Below, one piece after another: positions 9,763-18,624 of a DNA stretch of 64,000 nucleotides. Position 1 is the stretch's first letter. The number at the start of each line of letters is the position of its first letter. The DNA is from Gammaproteobacteria bacterium (GTDB taxonomy: Bacteria > Pseudomonadota > Gammaproteobacteria > Steroidobacterales > Steroidobacteraceae): contig JANYJY010000045.1 of assembly GCA_025358295.1 (NCBI GenBank), forward strand, positions 41,004 through 105,003, written 5' to 3'. The translations under genes and the position numbers were made by a program. The notes below the pieces were generated by a model. The model searched no databases. It was not told the DNA's origin and worked only from the letters and a program-made list of their open reading frames with translations.

Positions 9763-11988
9763 ATGAATTCCAAAACAATTCGAATCGCTATCGTAGTCGC
9801 CACAGTGCTGCAATGGAGCGTTGCGGCCACACCGGCTCAAGCGGCAATGCCCGCCACCGCCCCATACCTCACGGACCTGCAGAGTGAACACGTACAGGAC
9901 ATGACGGCGGAAGGGATCTCAAGCCTCAACATGGTGCTTTGCGTGATTGGCTCGATGGATGCCGGCGCCATGGTGAACGTTGGCCCGTACATTGCATTGG
10001 TCGACATGAACAAATGCGATAGCAAGCAAGGCAGCAGCAGCGCGGCGGGAGCTACCAATTTCGCCACCGCGACCGTCGACGTGACGCGCAAATCCAACGC
10101 TGATCCGATGATCGGGAAAATATGGCTATCGATGGCCGAGGGCGGCGGCGGCACGACCACCGTGTATGCGTACCTCAGCGCCACCCAGTCGCCCACCGCA
10201 ACTCAACCCTATGGTCTTTTTCGGATGGACTACTTGGGTAAAAAAAGCGGCGTGACAGCATTTAACGGCTACATCGACTCTCAGGCCGCCTCGATCAGTC
10301 AATACGAAACTGGCCAGAACTCGAGCAATACCGCGATGGCGCTGTCGGCCGGCACCACAAATTCAGGCTCAGGCACGATTGCCAGCATGGGCGGCACTTC
10401 CTATAACTTTGCCTATAACGCCAACTATTTTCGGCGTAGCGACGGAACCAACGACGAATGTTTCGATCGCTCCAAGGCCAATGCCGATATATCGGTATGG
10501 CAATATGGCACCTACAATGCCAACGACGGCTCACGCGTCGACATGGCGCATCCCGGATTCCCGATTCAGGCCACTTATTCGGGCAGTTCCTACTATGGCT
10601 TCGCCAATTATTGGGGCATCAATTTCGATGGCTTGGACCTGAACAGCATTGCCGACGCGCAGCCGATTGCGGGATTGGCGGTTGTCGACCAACGTCCGAA
10701 TAACAGCACGAAATACAATCTTGCCAAAGTCGGCGGAAAGCTGACCAAGTGGACTCAGCAGGCCACCACACTCGATTCGCTGGATAATATCCCGATATCC
10801 TTTGGAGCCGATTTGACCGGCGTCACCAGCGGGAATTCAGCCGTTACTGGATATCAGAATTGGATCATCCAGTGGAATTCAGCCAACCTGAACTTCAGCG
10901 TGACCGGGATGCAACAATGCAGCAATAACGGTTGCGTGCAGTCGAATATTTCTCCCGTCGCGATCATCGCCTCAAGTGCATTCGCGAATACGCCGGTCTC
11001 GGGCTACGCTAATTCCTACGGCGGCAATATCAACATTGCACCCACGGGCGCGGCGCACACGCCATCGGATGTCGTGAACTACTATGCACAGTCCGCCGTA
11101 ATACCCGGCAGCGCATCTATCCAACTCTATTGCTTAAGCCAGTGTCCGACCGGCGTGTCATTGGCTGCTTTCCAATCAGGGAACAGTCAAACGACCCCTT
11201 ACGGCAACGGCACTGAAATGCAGTGGTTCAGCGCCCCCAGTTCGAACACGGTCAGCTATATGTTCGATGCGGGTGGCCTGGAGGACATTTCCGGCTCCGT
11301 GCCGGTGCCCATGGTGCTGGAACACTCGAGTGCCTACCCCTCAGGCTCGCAGTACGCTCAAAACGGAATCAATACGGGTCGGTTATTTGACGCCCCGCTT
11401 ACAGCGGCGAATTGCCCGGTCGGCACGCCCGCTCAAACCGTGTGCGAGCCGGCGAATCCCACTAGTTACTACAACTGGGTCACGGGGCCTCAACAGTGGC
11501 AGCAATCCTTGTGGCTGACCAACCAGAACACCATCGTCACGTTCGATGCACCGCAGAATATTGCATACACGGTGCCGACGGGCGCCGCTTACGGCAGTTA
11601 CGCCGGTGTGCCGATATTGCTGCAGTTTAACGGGTTCGGAAACTTATCCGGGATCCCCGGCAGTTGCGTCGACCCAGTCAACAACGCGTCGGTCGATTGC
11701 AGCACACCGAACGCACGCTACGTACCGCAATTCTCGATTCCCGACGGCGCCACGATGACTCTGGCGACGCCCTCGACGCCATTGATCGTCAAAGCCTTAA
11801 ACGGCGAGATTCGACTCAAGAACTTAGGGGCGAGCGCGACGTCCGCGTGCGCATCAATGCCCTTGACGCCCGTGACCCTACCCACCGGTGGAACCCATGA
11901 TCCGTCGAATTCTTCTGACGTGGAGTACCTCGGCAGCAAACCCACGGTCACCGCTGCGCCGGCCGTGATCGATGGGGTTGTGCAGTAA
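9763..11988 (+). CDS. Large secreted cysteine-rich protein, unknown function
   Basis: A 741-residue protein with a Sec signal peptide (cleavage likely after TPAQA, about residue 27). The mature part is rich in Asn, Ser, Thr, Gly and aromatic residues, typical of exported beta-rich proteins. It has several spaced cysteine pairs (LYCLSQC, MQQCSNNGC, SCVDPVNNASVDC) that would form disulphides outside the cytoplasm. Near residues 55-85 there is a VLCVIGSMDAG...YIALVDMNKC element. I believe I have seen this style of N-terminus in unnamed proteobacterial secreted proteins, but I cannot name a family. No transmembrane anchor or catalytic motif is evident. It follows the small lipoprotein at 27 bases. 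Confidence 0.75.
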   Translation: MNSKTIRIAIVVATVLQWSVAATPAQAAMPATAPYLTDLQSEHVQDMTAEGISSLNMVLCVIGSMDAGAMVNVGPYIALVDMNKCDSKQGSSSAAGATNFATATVDVTRKSNADPMIGKIWLSMAEGGGGTTTVYAYLSATQSPTATQPYGLFRMDYLGKKSGVTAFNGYIDSQAASISQYETGQNSSNTAMALSAGTTNSGSGTIASMGGTSYNFAYNANYFRRSDGTNDECFDRSKANADISVWQYGTYNANDGSRVDMAHPGFPIQATYSGSSYYGFANYWGINFDGLDLNSIADAQPIAGLAVVDQRPNNSTKYNLAKVGGKLTKWTQQATTLDSLDNIPISFGADLTGVTSGNSAVTGYQNWIIQWNSANLNFSVTGMQQCSNNGCVQSNISPVAIIASSAFANTPVSGYANSYGGNINIAPTGAAHTPSDVVNYYAQSAVIPGSASIQLYCLSQCPTGVSLAAFQSGNSQTTPYGNGTEMQWFSAPSSNTVSYMFDAGGLEDISGSVPVPMVLEHSSAYPSGSQYAQNGINTGRLFDAPLTAANCPVGTPAQTVCEPANPTSYYNWVTGPQQWQQSLWLTNQNTIVTFDAPQNIAYTVPTGAAYGSYAGVPILLQFNGFGNLSGIPGSCVDPVNNASVDCSTPNARYVPQFSIPDGATMTLATPSTPLIVKALNGEIRLKNLGASATSACASMPLTPVTLPTGGTHDPSNSSDVEYLGSKPTVTAAPAVIDGVVQ

Positions 11989-12024
11989 CGAAGTAAAGGC
12001 TCGGGTATTCCTGATTAGGATCTT

Positions 12025-12060
12025 CAGGGGCGGCGGAAATCCAGCATCCGTCGGCCCCTG
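12025..12060. terminator. Hairpin between convergent genes
   Basis: A strong imperfect stem: the arm starting CAGGGGC at 12025 pairs with the arm ending GCCCCTG at 12060. It has one bulge, one G-U pair and a loop of about 9 bases. It sits between the convergent ends of the secreted protein and the HipA-like gene. No T-run follows directly; a run of six T occurs at 12084-12089. A bidirectional transcription stop is likely but not proven. Confidence 0.45.
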
Positions 12061-12095
12061 CTTTCCCGCCCTCCGTACTGCCCTTTTTTGACCAT

Positions 12096-13223
12096 TCAAA
12101 TCAGCTGCTTCATGGTGTCGACGAGGATAGTGTGTCGCACGACATTCAGCACTCGAGTCTCTGCCGCCTGGGTCAATCTCAACACATCGAGGGCATTGTT
12201 AGCGTCTGTCGCGGGCTCAGCACCGGTTTGCCGCTCGCGTTCACGGCCGATTTCGAGAATGATCTCATCGGCATGGCTTAGAATGTCCCTTAGCATCGTC
12301 TCGAGAACGCGCTGCGCGGTGGCGGACGTGATCCCAAGGACCTTTGCCGCCTCGATGAGATGCGATCGGCGCACTTCCGAAAACGCGGTCGCAGAACCAA
12401 TCGGAATGACGAGCGGAGATTGCGGCCAGTGGGCACTGTCAGTCGCGAACGCACAAGTTTCGTAAGCGGCCGTGCTCAGTAGGTCGTACGCGGGTGCGAT
12501 ACGAATACCGCCCGCATCAACCTTGAAGGAAATATTCTTCAAGTGGTTATCGCCGTTGCCAATCAGGAAATTGAACACCAGCCAGGCATAGAGCTGCAAG
12601 CGTGCAGAGGCACGCTCGCGGCAGGCGGTCGCGGCCTGCGTGAGCGTATTCACTTGCGCGCTCGTGTACTTGAAGGCGCGTGCTTTATTGAGCAACTGGC
12701 AGGTGTCTATGACGTGCAGGCGCTTGGCGTCGGTCGATCCCGCCACTTCGATCCGATCGAATCGCTCGACGATGTACACGGGCTCTGGAACATAGAGCCG
12801 GGTGACGGCGGGCACGGACAATCCCAAGGCACGCGCCAGGCGCATACAGAAAAACTCATTGATGACGCTCGCCGGGTACCCGGGATCGAGATGATTAGGC
12901 TTGAGAATGTGCGTAGACGGGGTTCCTGAGAGCGGCTCAAATAATTGCCCCGCGCTGAGCACCACGAGAAGCTTGTGTTGCGCGCCCGCCAGGGACATTT
13001 TCTTGGGCGCCTCCTTGGTCAAGGACGCTCGCGGGAGATTGCGGATGCGGCGGCTTAACTCGGGAAATGGCAAAGCCTTAAGTCCCCACTCCACTGCGCG
13101 TGGATGGACGCTGGGACCATCATCTCGGGGATCTGTGGCGTTGGGTGTCACGATTGAGCGCCGCGAAAGGCGAGCCCTAACCGACGCCCCATTGCCCTCA
13201 CCAACTTGAAGCATCCAACGCAT
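12096..13223 (-). CDS. HipA-like serine/threonine kinase lacking the N-terminal subdomain
   Basis: A 375-residue member of the HipA kinase superfamily. The characteristic motifs are present: KMSLAGAQHK (residues 75-84; Ser77 aligns with the autophosphorylated Ser150 of E. coli HipA), THILKP (nucleotide-binding Lys), NEFFCMRLA, YIVERFDR, the catalytic loop GNGDNHLKN (Asp225) and the metal-binding AYDLLS (Asp247). Residues 45-68 match the linker just before the kinase core, so the ~100-residue N-subdomain 1 of full HipA is missing; residues 1-40 are unlike the family. No HipB-type HTH gene or separate HipS-type gene is adjacent. HipA kinases phosphorylate tRNA synthetases. This copy could be HipT-like, an orphan, or a 5'-truncated relic. 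The start is uncertain. Confidence 0.8.
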   Translation of the reverse strand: MRWMLQVGEGNGASVRARLSRRSIVTPNATDPRDDGPSVHPRAVEWGLKALPFPELSRRIRNLPRASLTKEAPKKMSLAGAQHKLLVVLSAGQLFEPLSGTPSTHILKPNHLDPGYPASVINEFFCMRLARALGLSVPAVTRLYVPEPVYIVERFDRIEVAGSTDAKRLHVIDTCQLLNKARAFKYTSAQVNTLTQAATACRERASARLQLYAWLVFNFLIGNGDNHLKNISFKVDAGGIRIAPAYDLLSTAAYETCAFATDSAHWPQSPLVIPIGSATAFSEVRRSHLIEAAKVLGITSATAQRVLETMLRDILSHADEIILEIGRERERQTGAEPATDANNALDVLRLTQAAETRVLNVVRHTILVDTMKQLI

Positions 13224-13391
13224 ACCATCGGCACCGGGGCGGACGATGCCTGGACCAGGCTGGGTTAGTACCAGGGATCGCGCATGATGGCCTGTGGATT
13301 CGCAGGCACAGCCAGCAGTCGACTCTGGATATCAGCCAATTGTCCCAACCCGACGGCCTGCACGCTGGGCGTGAACCTGAGCTGTTCCCAG

Positions 13392-14381
13392 TTATTCGAT
13401 TTTGATTACCGGCTTTCCGACCGTGTGTCGGTTTTCGAGTTCTTGGTGTGCCCGTTCCACATCGTCGAGCGTGTAGCGTCCTGCAATCTCGATCGACAGC
13501 GAGCCGTCGATCAAAGCCGTGAAGATGTCCGCCGCCCGGCGACGGATGGTCGCAGCATCGGTCAGATGGTCAGCGAGGCGAGGCCGCGTCAAAAAGAGCG
13601 AGCCGGCCTCGCCTAGTTCGATCGGATCGAGGTCCTTAACGTTTCCCCCAACGCTGCCAAAACTGACGACGAGGCCTTTGGTCCGGGTTGCGCGCATGCT
13701 GTCGCGCAAGGTCGGCTGGCCGATCGCATCGAACACGACATCGACCCCATGGCCTCCGGTCAAATTGCGCACCGTGTCGGCAAAACCTCCCTCGTCGTAG
13801 AGAAAGGCCGCGGTGGCGCCACGCTTTCGGGCGACCTCAGCTTTCCGCTCGGTACTCGTGGTCGCGTAGATAGTCGCGCCCAATCGGGCGCCTAATTGGA
13901 CCAGTATTTGGCCGATTCCGCCCGATGCCGCATGCACTAGGCATGTGACACCCGGGCCAAATTTGCCGAGATCGTAGGCCAGATAGTGAGCGGTCAAGCC
14001 ATGGAACATCGAAGCGGCAGCCACCTCGAGCGGCAATTCCTCGGGCACGTGGACGACACGCCACGCGGCAACGACCGCGAAGTCGGCGTAGCTACCCCAG
14101 GACAGGCAATAGGCCACCTTGTCGCTCACATGAAAATCCACGACGCCGCTACCGACCGCCTCGATTGTGCCGGCGCCTTCGATGCCGAGCGTCGTTGGCA
14201 TCGTCTGGGGGTAGGTGCGCGACGAAGCGTATTTACCCTGACGCGTGTGGATGTCCATGAAGTTGATGCCGGAATAAGCGAGCCGGATAAGCACCTCCCC
14301 GGGCCCTGCCGACGGCGTTGGTAGGTTCCTCCGGACGATAACCTCTGGGCCGCCATAACCGTCGATTTGAATGGCTCTCAC
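13392..14381 (-). CDS. Quinone oxidoreductase (MDR, QorA-like)
   Basis: A 329-residue zinc-free MDR enzyme that would reduce quinones or enals with NADPH. It shows the N-terminal GroES-like fold (GEVLIRLAYSGINFMDIH), the nucleotide-binding motif HAASGGIGQILVQLG and the DVVFDAIGQPTL strand. It lacks the structural-zinc cysteines of alcohol dehydrogenases. The GTG start at 14381 is favoured over the longer frame because AGGAGG lies 7-10 bases upstream and the protein then begins exactly at the family N-terminus. It stands alone, with no evident operon partner. Confidence 0.92.
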   Translation of the reverse strand: MRAIQIDGYGGPEVIVRRNLPTPSAGPGEVLIRLAYSGINFMDIHTRQGKYASSRTYPQTMPTTLGIEGAGTIEAVGSGVVDFHVSDKVAYCLSWGSYADFAVVAAWRVVHVPEELPLEVAAASMFHGLTAHYLAYDLGKFGPGVTCLVHAASGGIGQILVQLGARLGATIYATTSTERKAEVARKRGATAAFLYDEGGFADTVRNLTGGHGVDVVFDAIGQPTLRDSMRATRTKGLVVSFGSVGGNVKDLDPIELGEAGSLFLTRPRLADHLTDAATIRRRAADIFTALIDGSLSIEIAGRYTLDDVERAHQELENRHTVGKPVIKIE

Positions 14382-14491
14382 GATAGCTTTCCTCCTCCTG
14401 CAAGCATTCAATCGGGTGTTCTTAGTTAGTGCGTACACTATGCCTGGAAGTAGGCAGTAACCGGATGGCGACAGCGCCTTGACACTGAATG

Positions 14492-14728
14492 CTATTCTGT
14501 GGGGTGGCCGTATTTGGCTTTGGTGAGTGGAGCGAATATGCAGTTTAGCTTGCGGGGACCGCCTCCGTGCAATCCGCTTTGAGGGTAGCTGAGCTCCTAC
14601 AGTCTTGAGTCGCGCGGATCGCGACACAGCACCTGCCATCCAGATGTGTCGATGGTGATTTTGGTCAGCTGCTCGCTAATAATCTGCTGTATGCGCTTGT
14701 GACAGACTAGTTCCCAGTCGTCTGACAT
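14492..14728 (-). pseudogene. Imm27-like immunity protein gene interrupted by an amber codon
   Basis: From ATG 14728 the frame reads 43 residues, MSDDWELVCHKRI to CRDPRDSRL, then TAG at 14597-14599. It continues in the same frame with ELSYPQSGLHGGGPRKL and ends TKAKYGHPTE at TAG 14492. Across the stop the pattern matches Imm27-type small proteins as I remember them (GW-LYRDP-DGRYWELTYPQ-EMHGGGPP, later AKYG). The stop sits where that family has an invariant Trp, so a single TGG to TAG change explains it. In the same frame another TAG (14750-14752) precedes the ATG after FAGVLVG. The gene is either a relic or makes a truncated 43-residue product. Family assignment is from memory. Confidence 0.55.
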
Positions 14729-15151
14729 GAGCGGTTTTATTCGGTAAATCTACCCGACGAGAACGCCCGCAAATGTATCTAAAGTATCGGTGTCTGTGGA
14801 CCACGCGGTTGAGGGACGCTCGGTCTGCAGAAAGTTCGCCGTTGCCAATCCATTTCCATTGGCTCTTGGGCTCTCCACCGGATCCGCGTTGGCCAAATAG
14901 GAAAGGACCGACCAGCGAGAGGATGCCGACTGCGCCAATTCCCCACTTCGCCTGGGCCATTGGAACGGCTGCGAAGCCAAGCGCAGCGTCGTCATCGAAT
15001 CCAACGTCTTTGACCCTCTGTGGTGGCTCAAAACATACTGGAGACTTCTGCCTGGGCCGGGCCCTTTTGACCCACGAGCGAGGAATGTAAATGCGGCGTT
15101 GGAATTGCGCGCAACTTCGAAGAGTATTTCACCGCATCTGCGGTCGGCAGT
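14729..15151. other. Non-coding or degraded stretch, no supported gene
   Basis: About 420 bases upstream of the Imm27-like relic. Several medium frames overlap on both strands, none with a ribosome binding site or recognisable domain. One minus-strand frame starting MAQAKWGIGAVGILSLVGP at 14960 encodes a hydrophobic N-terminus. A plus-strand frame contains a protein-like DPLWWLKTYWRLLPGPGP. I cannot decide whether these are remnants, for example of a toxin gene partnered with the immunity relic. Confidence 0.4.
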
Positions 15152-16435
15152 TCAATGTGAGAATACGCAGCGGCTGCCGCTGGCGAGCTTGATCTCCTTA
15201 AGCGAAAACCGCTTACACGCGCGAAGGTGACCATCGATTAGATAGTGAATATCGGCAATCACCGAGCGATTGTCACCATAATACGAATGCCCGAGAAAGC
15301 CGGTGTCGACGCTCGACGCGTCAATGTATTCCAGTCCCGCCAGCATGAGCTGCAGGTCCCCCGCATCGCCCGCGCGCGCATAGCCGTGGAATTTTTTGGA
15401 TGCCAGCAGCGCTTCATCCTTAGAGGATGCGTACAAGGTCAGATGCGTCGTCGGCAACTCGGCGGCAATAATGCGCGGGGCGATTTCATCCTTGAAGGTG
15501 TCGGCATCGATATCGGGTGCGGCCAGGATGATTTCGCGAATCTTGGCTCGAAGTTCCGGATGGGTGGTTTCAATATCGACGACGCTATTGGCGAGGGCAC
15601 GGTTGCCCATACTGTGTGCGATGAGATAGACATCAGTAGCGTCGGTCTTGCTTAAGACGTCGATAAGGAACTGCGTCAGGTGTGGCCTCGCCCATTCGAC
15701 ATTGGTTTCATCGACCGCATAATCTTGCGTCTTACCGACGGAGGGCCAGCTAAAAAAGATGGGCGCGCCTGGAAATTGCAAGTCGAAGGTCATCTGCGCG
15801 GTGCGACGAGCCGCGTCGGCAAACGAGACGTTGTAGCCGTGGACGAAGACCAAAGCGCTCTTGCTTGTTGCGCTCTGAACGGTCTCGGTCAGCAAGTGAA
15901 AATACTCATCCGCCGATAACACGGAAATCTTTCGGAGCACGACGTGCTTCTTGGGGTCTGGCGAGAACTCCAAGCGCAACAAGGACGGCGTTTCGAGATT
16001 TCCCAAACGATGATCGGGCGGGATACTCACTTCCGCTGTTCCATAGCTGATTGTCCCGCGGCCGCCCCCGAATCGCGAGGCCAGGGGATTTTTGGCCTGA
16101 TAGCTCCGATCGGTGCCAAAGAACACCTGCACGAGGTTGGAACCGCCTGATCCGGGCGTCGAGTTGGATCCAGTTGGGTCGGAAGACGGCGCTGTCGGAG
16201 GCGGCGGTTTCGCGTGCTGTCCGGGCTGCGGGGCCGCGGCGGCATCAGCGGGAATGGCCGGCGTCGGAGCTTCTGCAGAACCATCAGCCGCCGCGTCCGC
16301 CGCTGCGGGTGGTGGTGGTGGCGCAGTATCAGCGGCTGGGGCGGGAGCTTGCGGCGGTGCGCTGCACCCGTCCAGTATTCCGAGAAGGATCGCAATTGCA
16401 ATGAAAGCGACCGACATCGATTTAGAGATGTTCAT
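15152..16435 (-). CDS. Lipoprotein alpha/beta hydrolase (DUF900 family)
   Basis: A 427-residue lipoprotein. The signal ends at the lipobox ILDGC (Cys24), followed by a long Pro/Ala-rich linker (residues 25-100). The catalytic domain has FVHGYNVSF (198-206, oxyanion region) and the nucleophile elbow AHSMGNRA with Ser275, typical of the DUF900 hydrolases of unknown substrate. The start at 16435 is preceded by GGAGG, and the longer frame upstream has no signal. The linker would let the hydrolase reach away from the membrane. It is divergent from the subtilase gene with 193 bases between starts. An esterase or lipase-like role at the envelope is likely; the substrate is unknown. Confidence 0.88.
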   Translation of the reverse strand: MNISKSMSVAFIAIAILLGILDGCSAPPQAPAPAADTAPPPPPAAADAAADGSAEAPTPAIPADAAAAPQPGQHAKPPPPTAPSSDPTGSNSTPGSGGSNLVQVFFGTDRSYQAKNPLASRFGGGRGTISYGTAEVSIPPDHRLGNLETPSLLRLEFSPDPKKHVVLRKISVLSADEYFHLLTETVQSATSKSALVFVHGYNVSFADAARRTAQMTFDLQFPGAPIFFSWPSVGKTQDYAVDETNVEWARPHLTQFLIDVLSKTDATDVYLIAHSMGNRALANSVVDIETTHPELRAKIREIILAAPDIDADTFKDEIAPRIIAAELPTTHLTLYASSKDEALLASKKFHGYARAGDAGDLQLMLAGLEYIDASSVDTGFLGHSYYGDNRSVIADIHYLIDGHLRACKRFSLKEIKLASGSRCVFSH

Positions 16436-16628
16436 TGGGCCTCCGTGCCGTGGCGCTTCGCGCCGCTTGAGTGTATCAAAAGCCCGGCTCTCAAATGATG
16501 AGATGAGACTGACGTTTAAGTAGTGCAGTGCGACAGAGAGACAGTGCGTGACGCGATGTGCGCCTCCACTCGGTGTACTATCGCTGAGGCGAGTTAAGGG
16601 ATTTAACGCACGACTACAGGAGTAGACC

Positions 16629-18194
16629 ATGGCCATCATAAACGGTCAGTTGCCAACCCCCACTTCCACTTCCGAACCGCTGCAGCCGCGCGTGGTGGTC
16701 AAGTTTAAGTCACACGTGAAATTGCCGTACTCCTCGGAAGCCGTATCTCAATTGGATGCGCCGTCGAGCGCCGCGTGGCGTGATCTCGCAACGGCTCAAC
16801 CCGGCATTGAACTCGTGCCCTACTTCGCCACCTTGGGTGAAATGGCATTGCGAAATTTAGCGCAAAGAACGCCGCGAGAGGCGGCTGCTCCGATTCTCGC
16901 GCAATTTACGCAGTATTTCGCAGTGCGATCAGCGGCTGGCGTCGATGTTGAAGCGATCGTCCGGACAATCGCGCAGTGGCCCGCGGTGGAGCTTGCCTAC
17001 GTCGAGCGAGGCCCCGTGCCTCCACCGGTCAATCCCGCAGATGACCCGTTGAGCGCCGCCGAAGGTTATTTAAATGCAGCGCCAGTAGGCCTGGACGCCC
17101 GGTTTGCATGGAACTCGGCGGATGGCAGTGGCATCGGGTTCGTCGATCTGGAGCGAGGCTGGACCCTTGATCATGAGGATTTGGCTGCCGCCGGTATCAC
17201 GATCATCTCCGGATTGAACCACGACTACCCTGGGCACGGCACGGCGGTATTGGGAGAGGTGCTTGGCGTCGACAATACCATCGGGGGCATCGGCATCGCG
17301 CCCCATGTGCATGCCCGCGTCGTGTCGCAGTGGCGCACCCTGTCCGACTACAACACCGCGGAAGCGATCTTGAGCGCCGTCGCAGTTATGCGAGCCGGTG
17401 ACGTGCTGCAGCTCGAAGCGCAGAGCATCTATTTGGGCTCGTATGCACCGGTAGAAGTGGAAGCCACTACATTCGATGCCATTCAATACGCAGTGTCGCA
17501 GGGCATCATCGTGATCGAGGCCGGCGGAAATGGGTCGATCGATCTCGACACGGTCATGGACGCTAACGGCAAGACCTTCCTCAATCGCGGCAGCACAGAT
17601 TTTCGCGATTCTGGCGCCATTCTGGTGGGTGCCGCATCCTCCACCGCACCGCATTCGCGACTGTCCTTTTCGAACTATGGCAGCCGGATCGATTGTTATG
17701 CCTGGGGCGAGAACATCACGACCTGCGGCGATGGCTGGACCGGAAACTTAACCAATAGCTATACCAACGGTTTCGGCGGCACCTCGGGTGCGACACCGAT
17801 GGTCACGGGCTCGGCGCTCTTGGTGCAATCCTGGCGCGTCAAGCAAGGATTCGCGCGTCACTTGCCGGACGCAATGCGCGGTACTTTGAGCGCCGCAGAC
17901 AATACACCGAGCGCCAACCCCTCATCCGACCGCATTGGCGTCATGCCTGACCTGAAGTCAATCCTCAGCCGGGAGGCACGTGTCCGCTGGATTCTCTTTC
18001 TCGCGTGGGCGTGGATGATCCTGGTCGGCGGGTTGCTCATCACGCCAGGGGGCGTGCTCTGTATCCGCTGCGGACCGCAGGGCCCGAACTTTATCGGCGA
18101 TATCGCCGCCATCGTCTTAGGTGTGGTGTCGGTAGTGTTCGGCATTGTCGGTCTGGCGAACGTGGCAGGTCAACGGGTCAGGGCTAACGGATAG
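16629..18194 (+). CDS. Subtilisin-like S8 serine peptidase with C-terminal membrane segments
   Basis: A 521-residue peptidase. The triad is visible: Asp173 (GFVDLERGW), His203 (PGHGTAVLGE) and Ser386 (GGTSGATPMVTG), with oxyanion Asn301 (EAGGNG). Residues 1-135 resemble a propeptide-like alpha/beta domain but have no signal peptide. The C-terminus carries two hydrophobic segments (about 445-470 and 480-512). The ATG follows AGGAG by 6 bases. Without an N-terminal signal the topology is unclear: the catalytic domain may be cytoplasmic and tail-anchored, or exported by an unusual route. It is divergent from the DUF900 lipoprotein and may share its promoter region. Confidence 0.9.
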   Translation: MAIINGQLPTPTSTSEPLQPRVVVKFKSHVKLPYSSEAVSQLDAPSSAAWRDLATAQPGIELVPYFATLGEMALRNLAQRTPREAAAPILAQFTQYFAVRSAAGVDVEAIVRTIAQWPAVELAYVERGPVPPPVNPADDPLSAAEGYLNAAPVGLDARFAWNSADGSGIGFVDLERGWTLDHEDLAAAGITIISGLNHDYPGHGTAVLGEVLGVDNTIGGIGIAPHVHARVVSQWRTLSDYNTAEAILSAVAVMRAGDVLQLEAQSIYLGSYAPVEVEATTFDAIQYAVSQGIIVIEAGGNGSIDLDTVMDANGKTFLNRGSTDFRDSGAILVGAASSTAPHSRLSFSNYGSRIDCYAWGENITTCGDGWTGNLTNSYTNGFGGTSGATPMVTGSALLVQSWRVKQGFARHLPDAMRGTLSAADNTPSANPSSDRIGVMPDLKSILSREARVRWILFLAWAWMILVGGLLITPGGVLCIRCGPQGPNFIGDIAAIVLGVVSVVFGIVGLANVAGQRVRANG

Positions 18195-18624
18195 CGCAGT
18201 GATGCGCAAGGGACGAGACCGCCCGCAGCGGTAGGATCGCTGAGAAGAAGGGAATTAATCCCGACCACGCCATTGCCCGTGCCAGATTCGGATATTTTTA
18301 CACGATCGAGCAGTCACGATCGACGAAATCCTTACGCTCCAGGGGCCGGCGCGCCGCAAAGCTGCGATCGCCAGACTCGAGGCCGTCCTCGGCGACAGTG
18401 CGTCTAATTGCCCGACGGCGACACCGATGCTCCGTCAATGCAACCGTGGGTTCGGATAGGCCGCCGGCGATCCCTTGCAATGTAAAGAATTGGAATCGAA
18501 ATTTCTTCGGCGCGGAATGAGCTTGGAGGTATTGATTGTCAATTGAGCAGCATTCCATTGTCCGATCGGGGCATTATGACTGCTCCGTTTGGGTGCACTC
18601 GCATGCCGTTGAGGCTTTCTTTAC
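18195..18624. other. Intergenic stretch without supported gene
   Basis: 430 bases between the convergent subtilase and nucleotidyltransferase genes. A plus-strand frame around 18298-18459 reads somewhat protein-like (VTIDEILTLQGPARRKAA) but lacks a start with a ribosome binding site and has no family I recognise. No clear terminator was found. Confidence 0.4.

Noticed and set aside
9311..9887. Overlapping open frames on both strands around the start of the secreted protein
   Set aside because: They are out of frame with the lipoprotein and secreted protein, which have signal peptides and ribosome binding sites.
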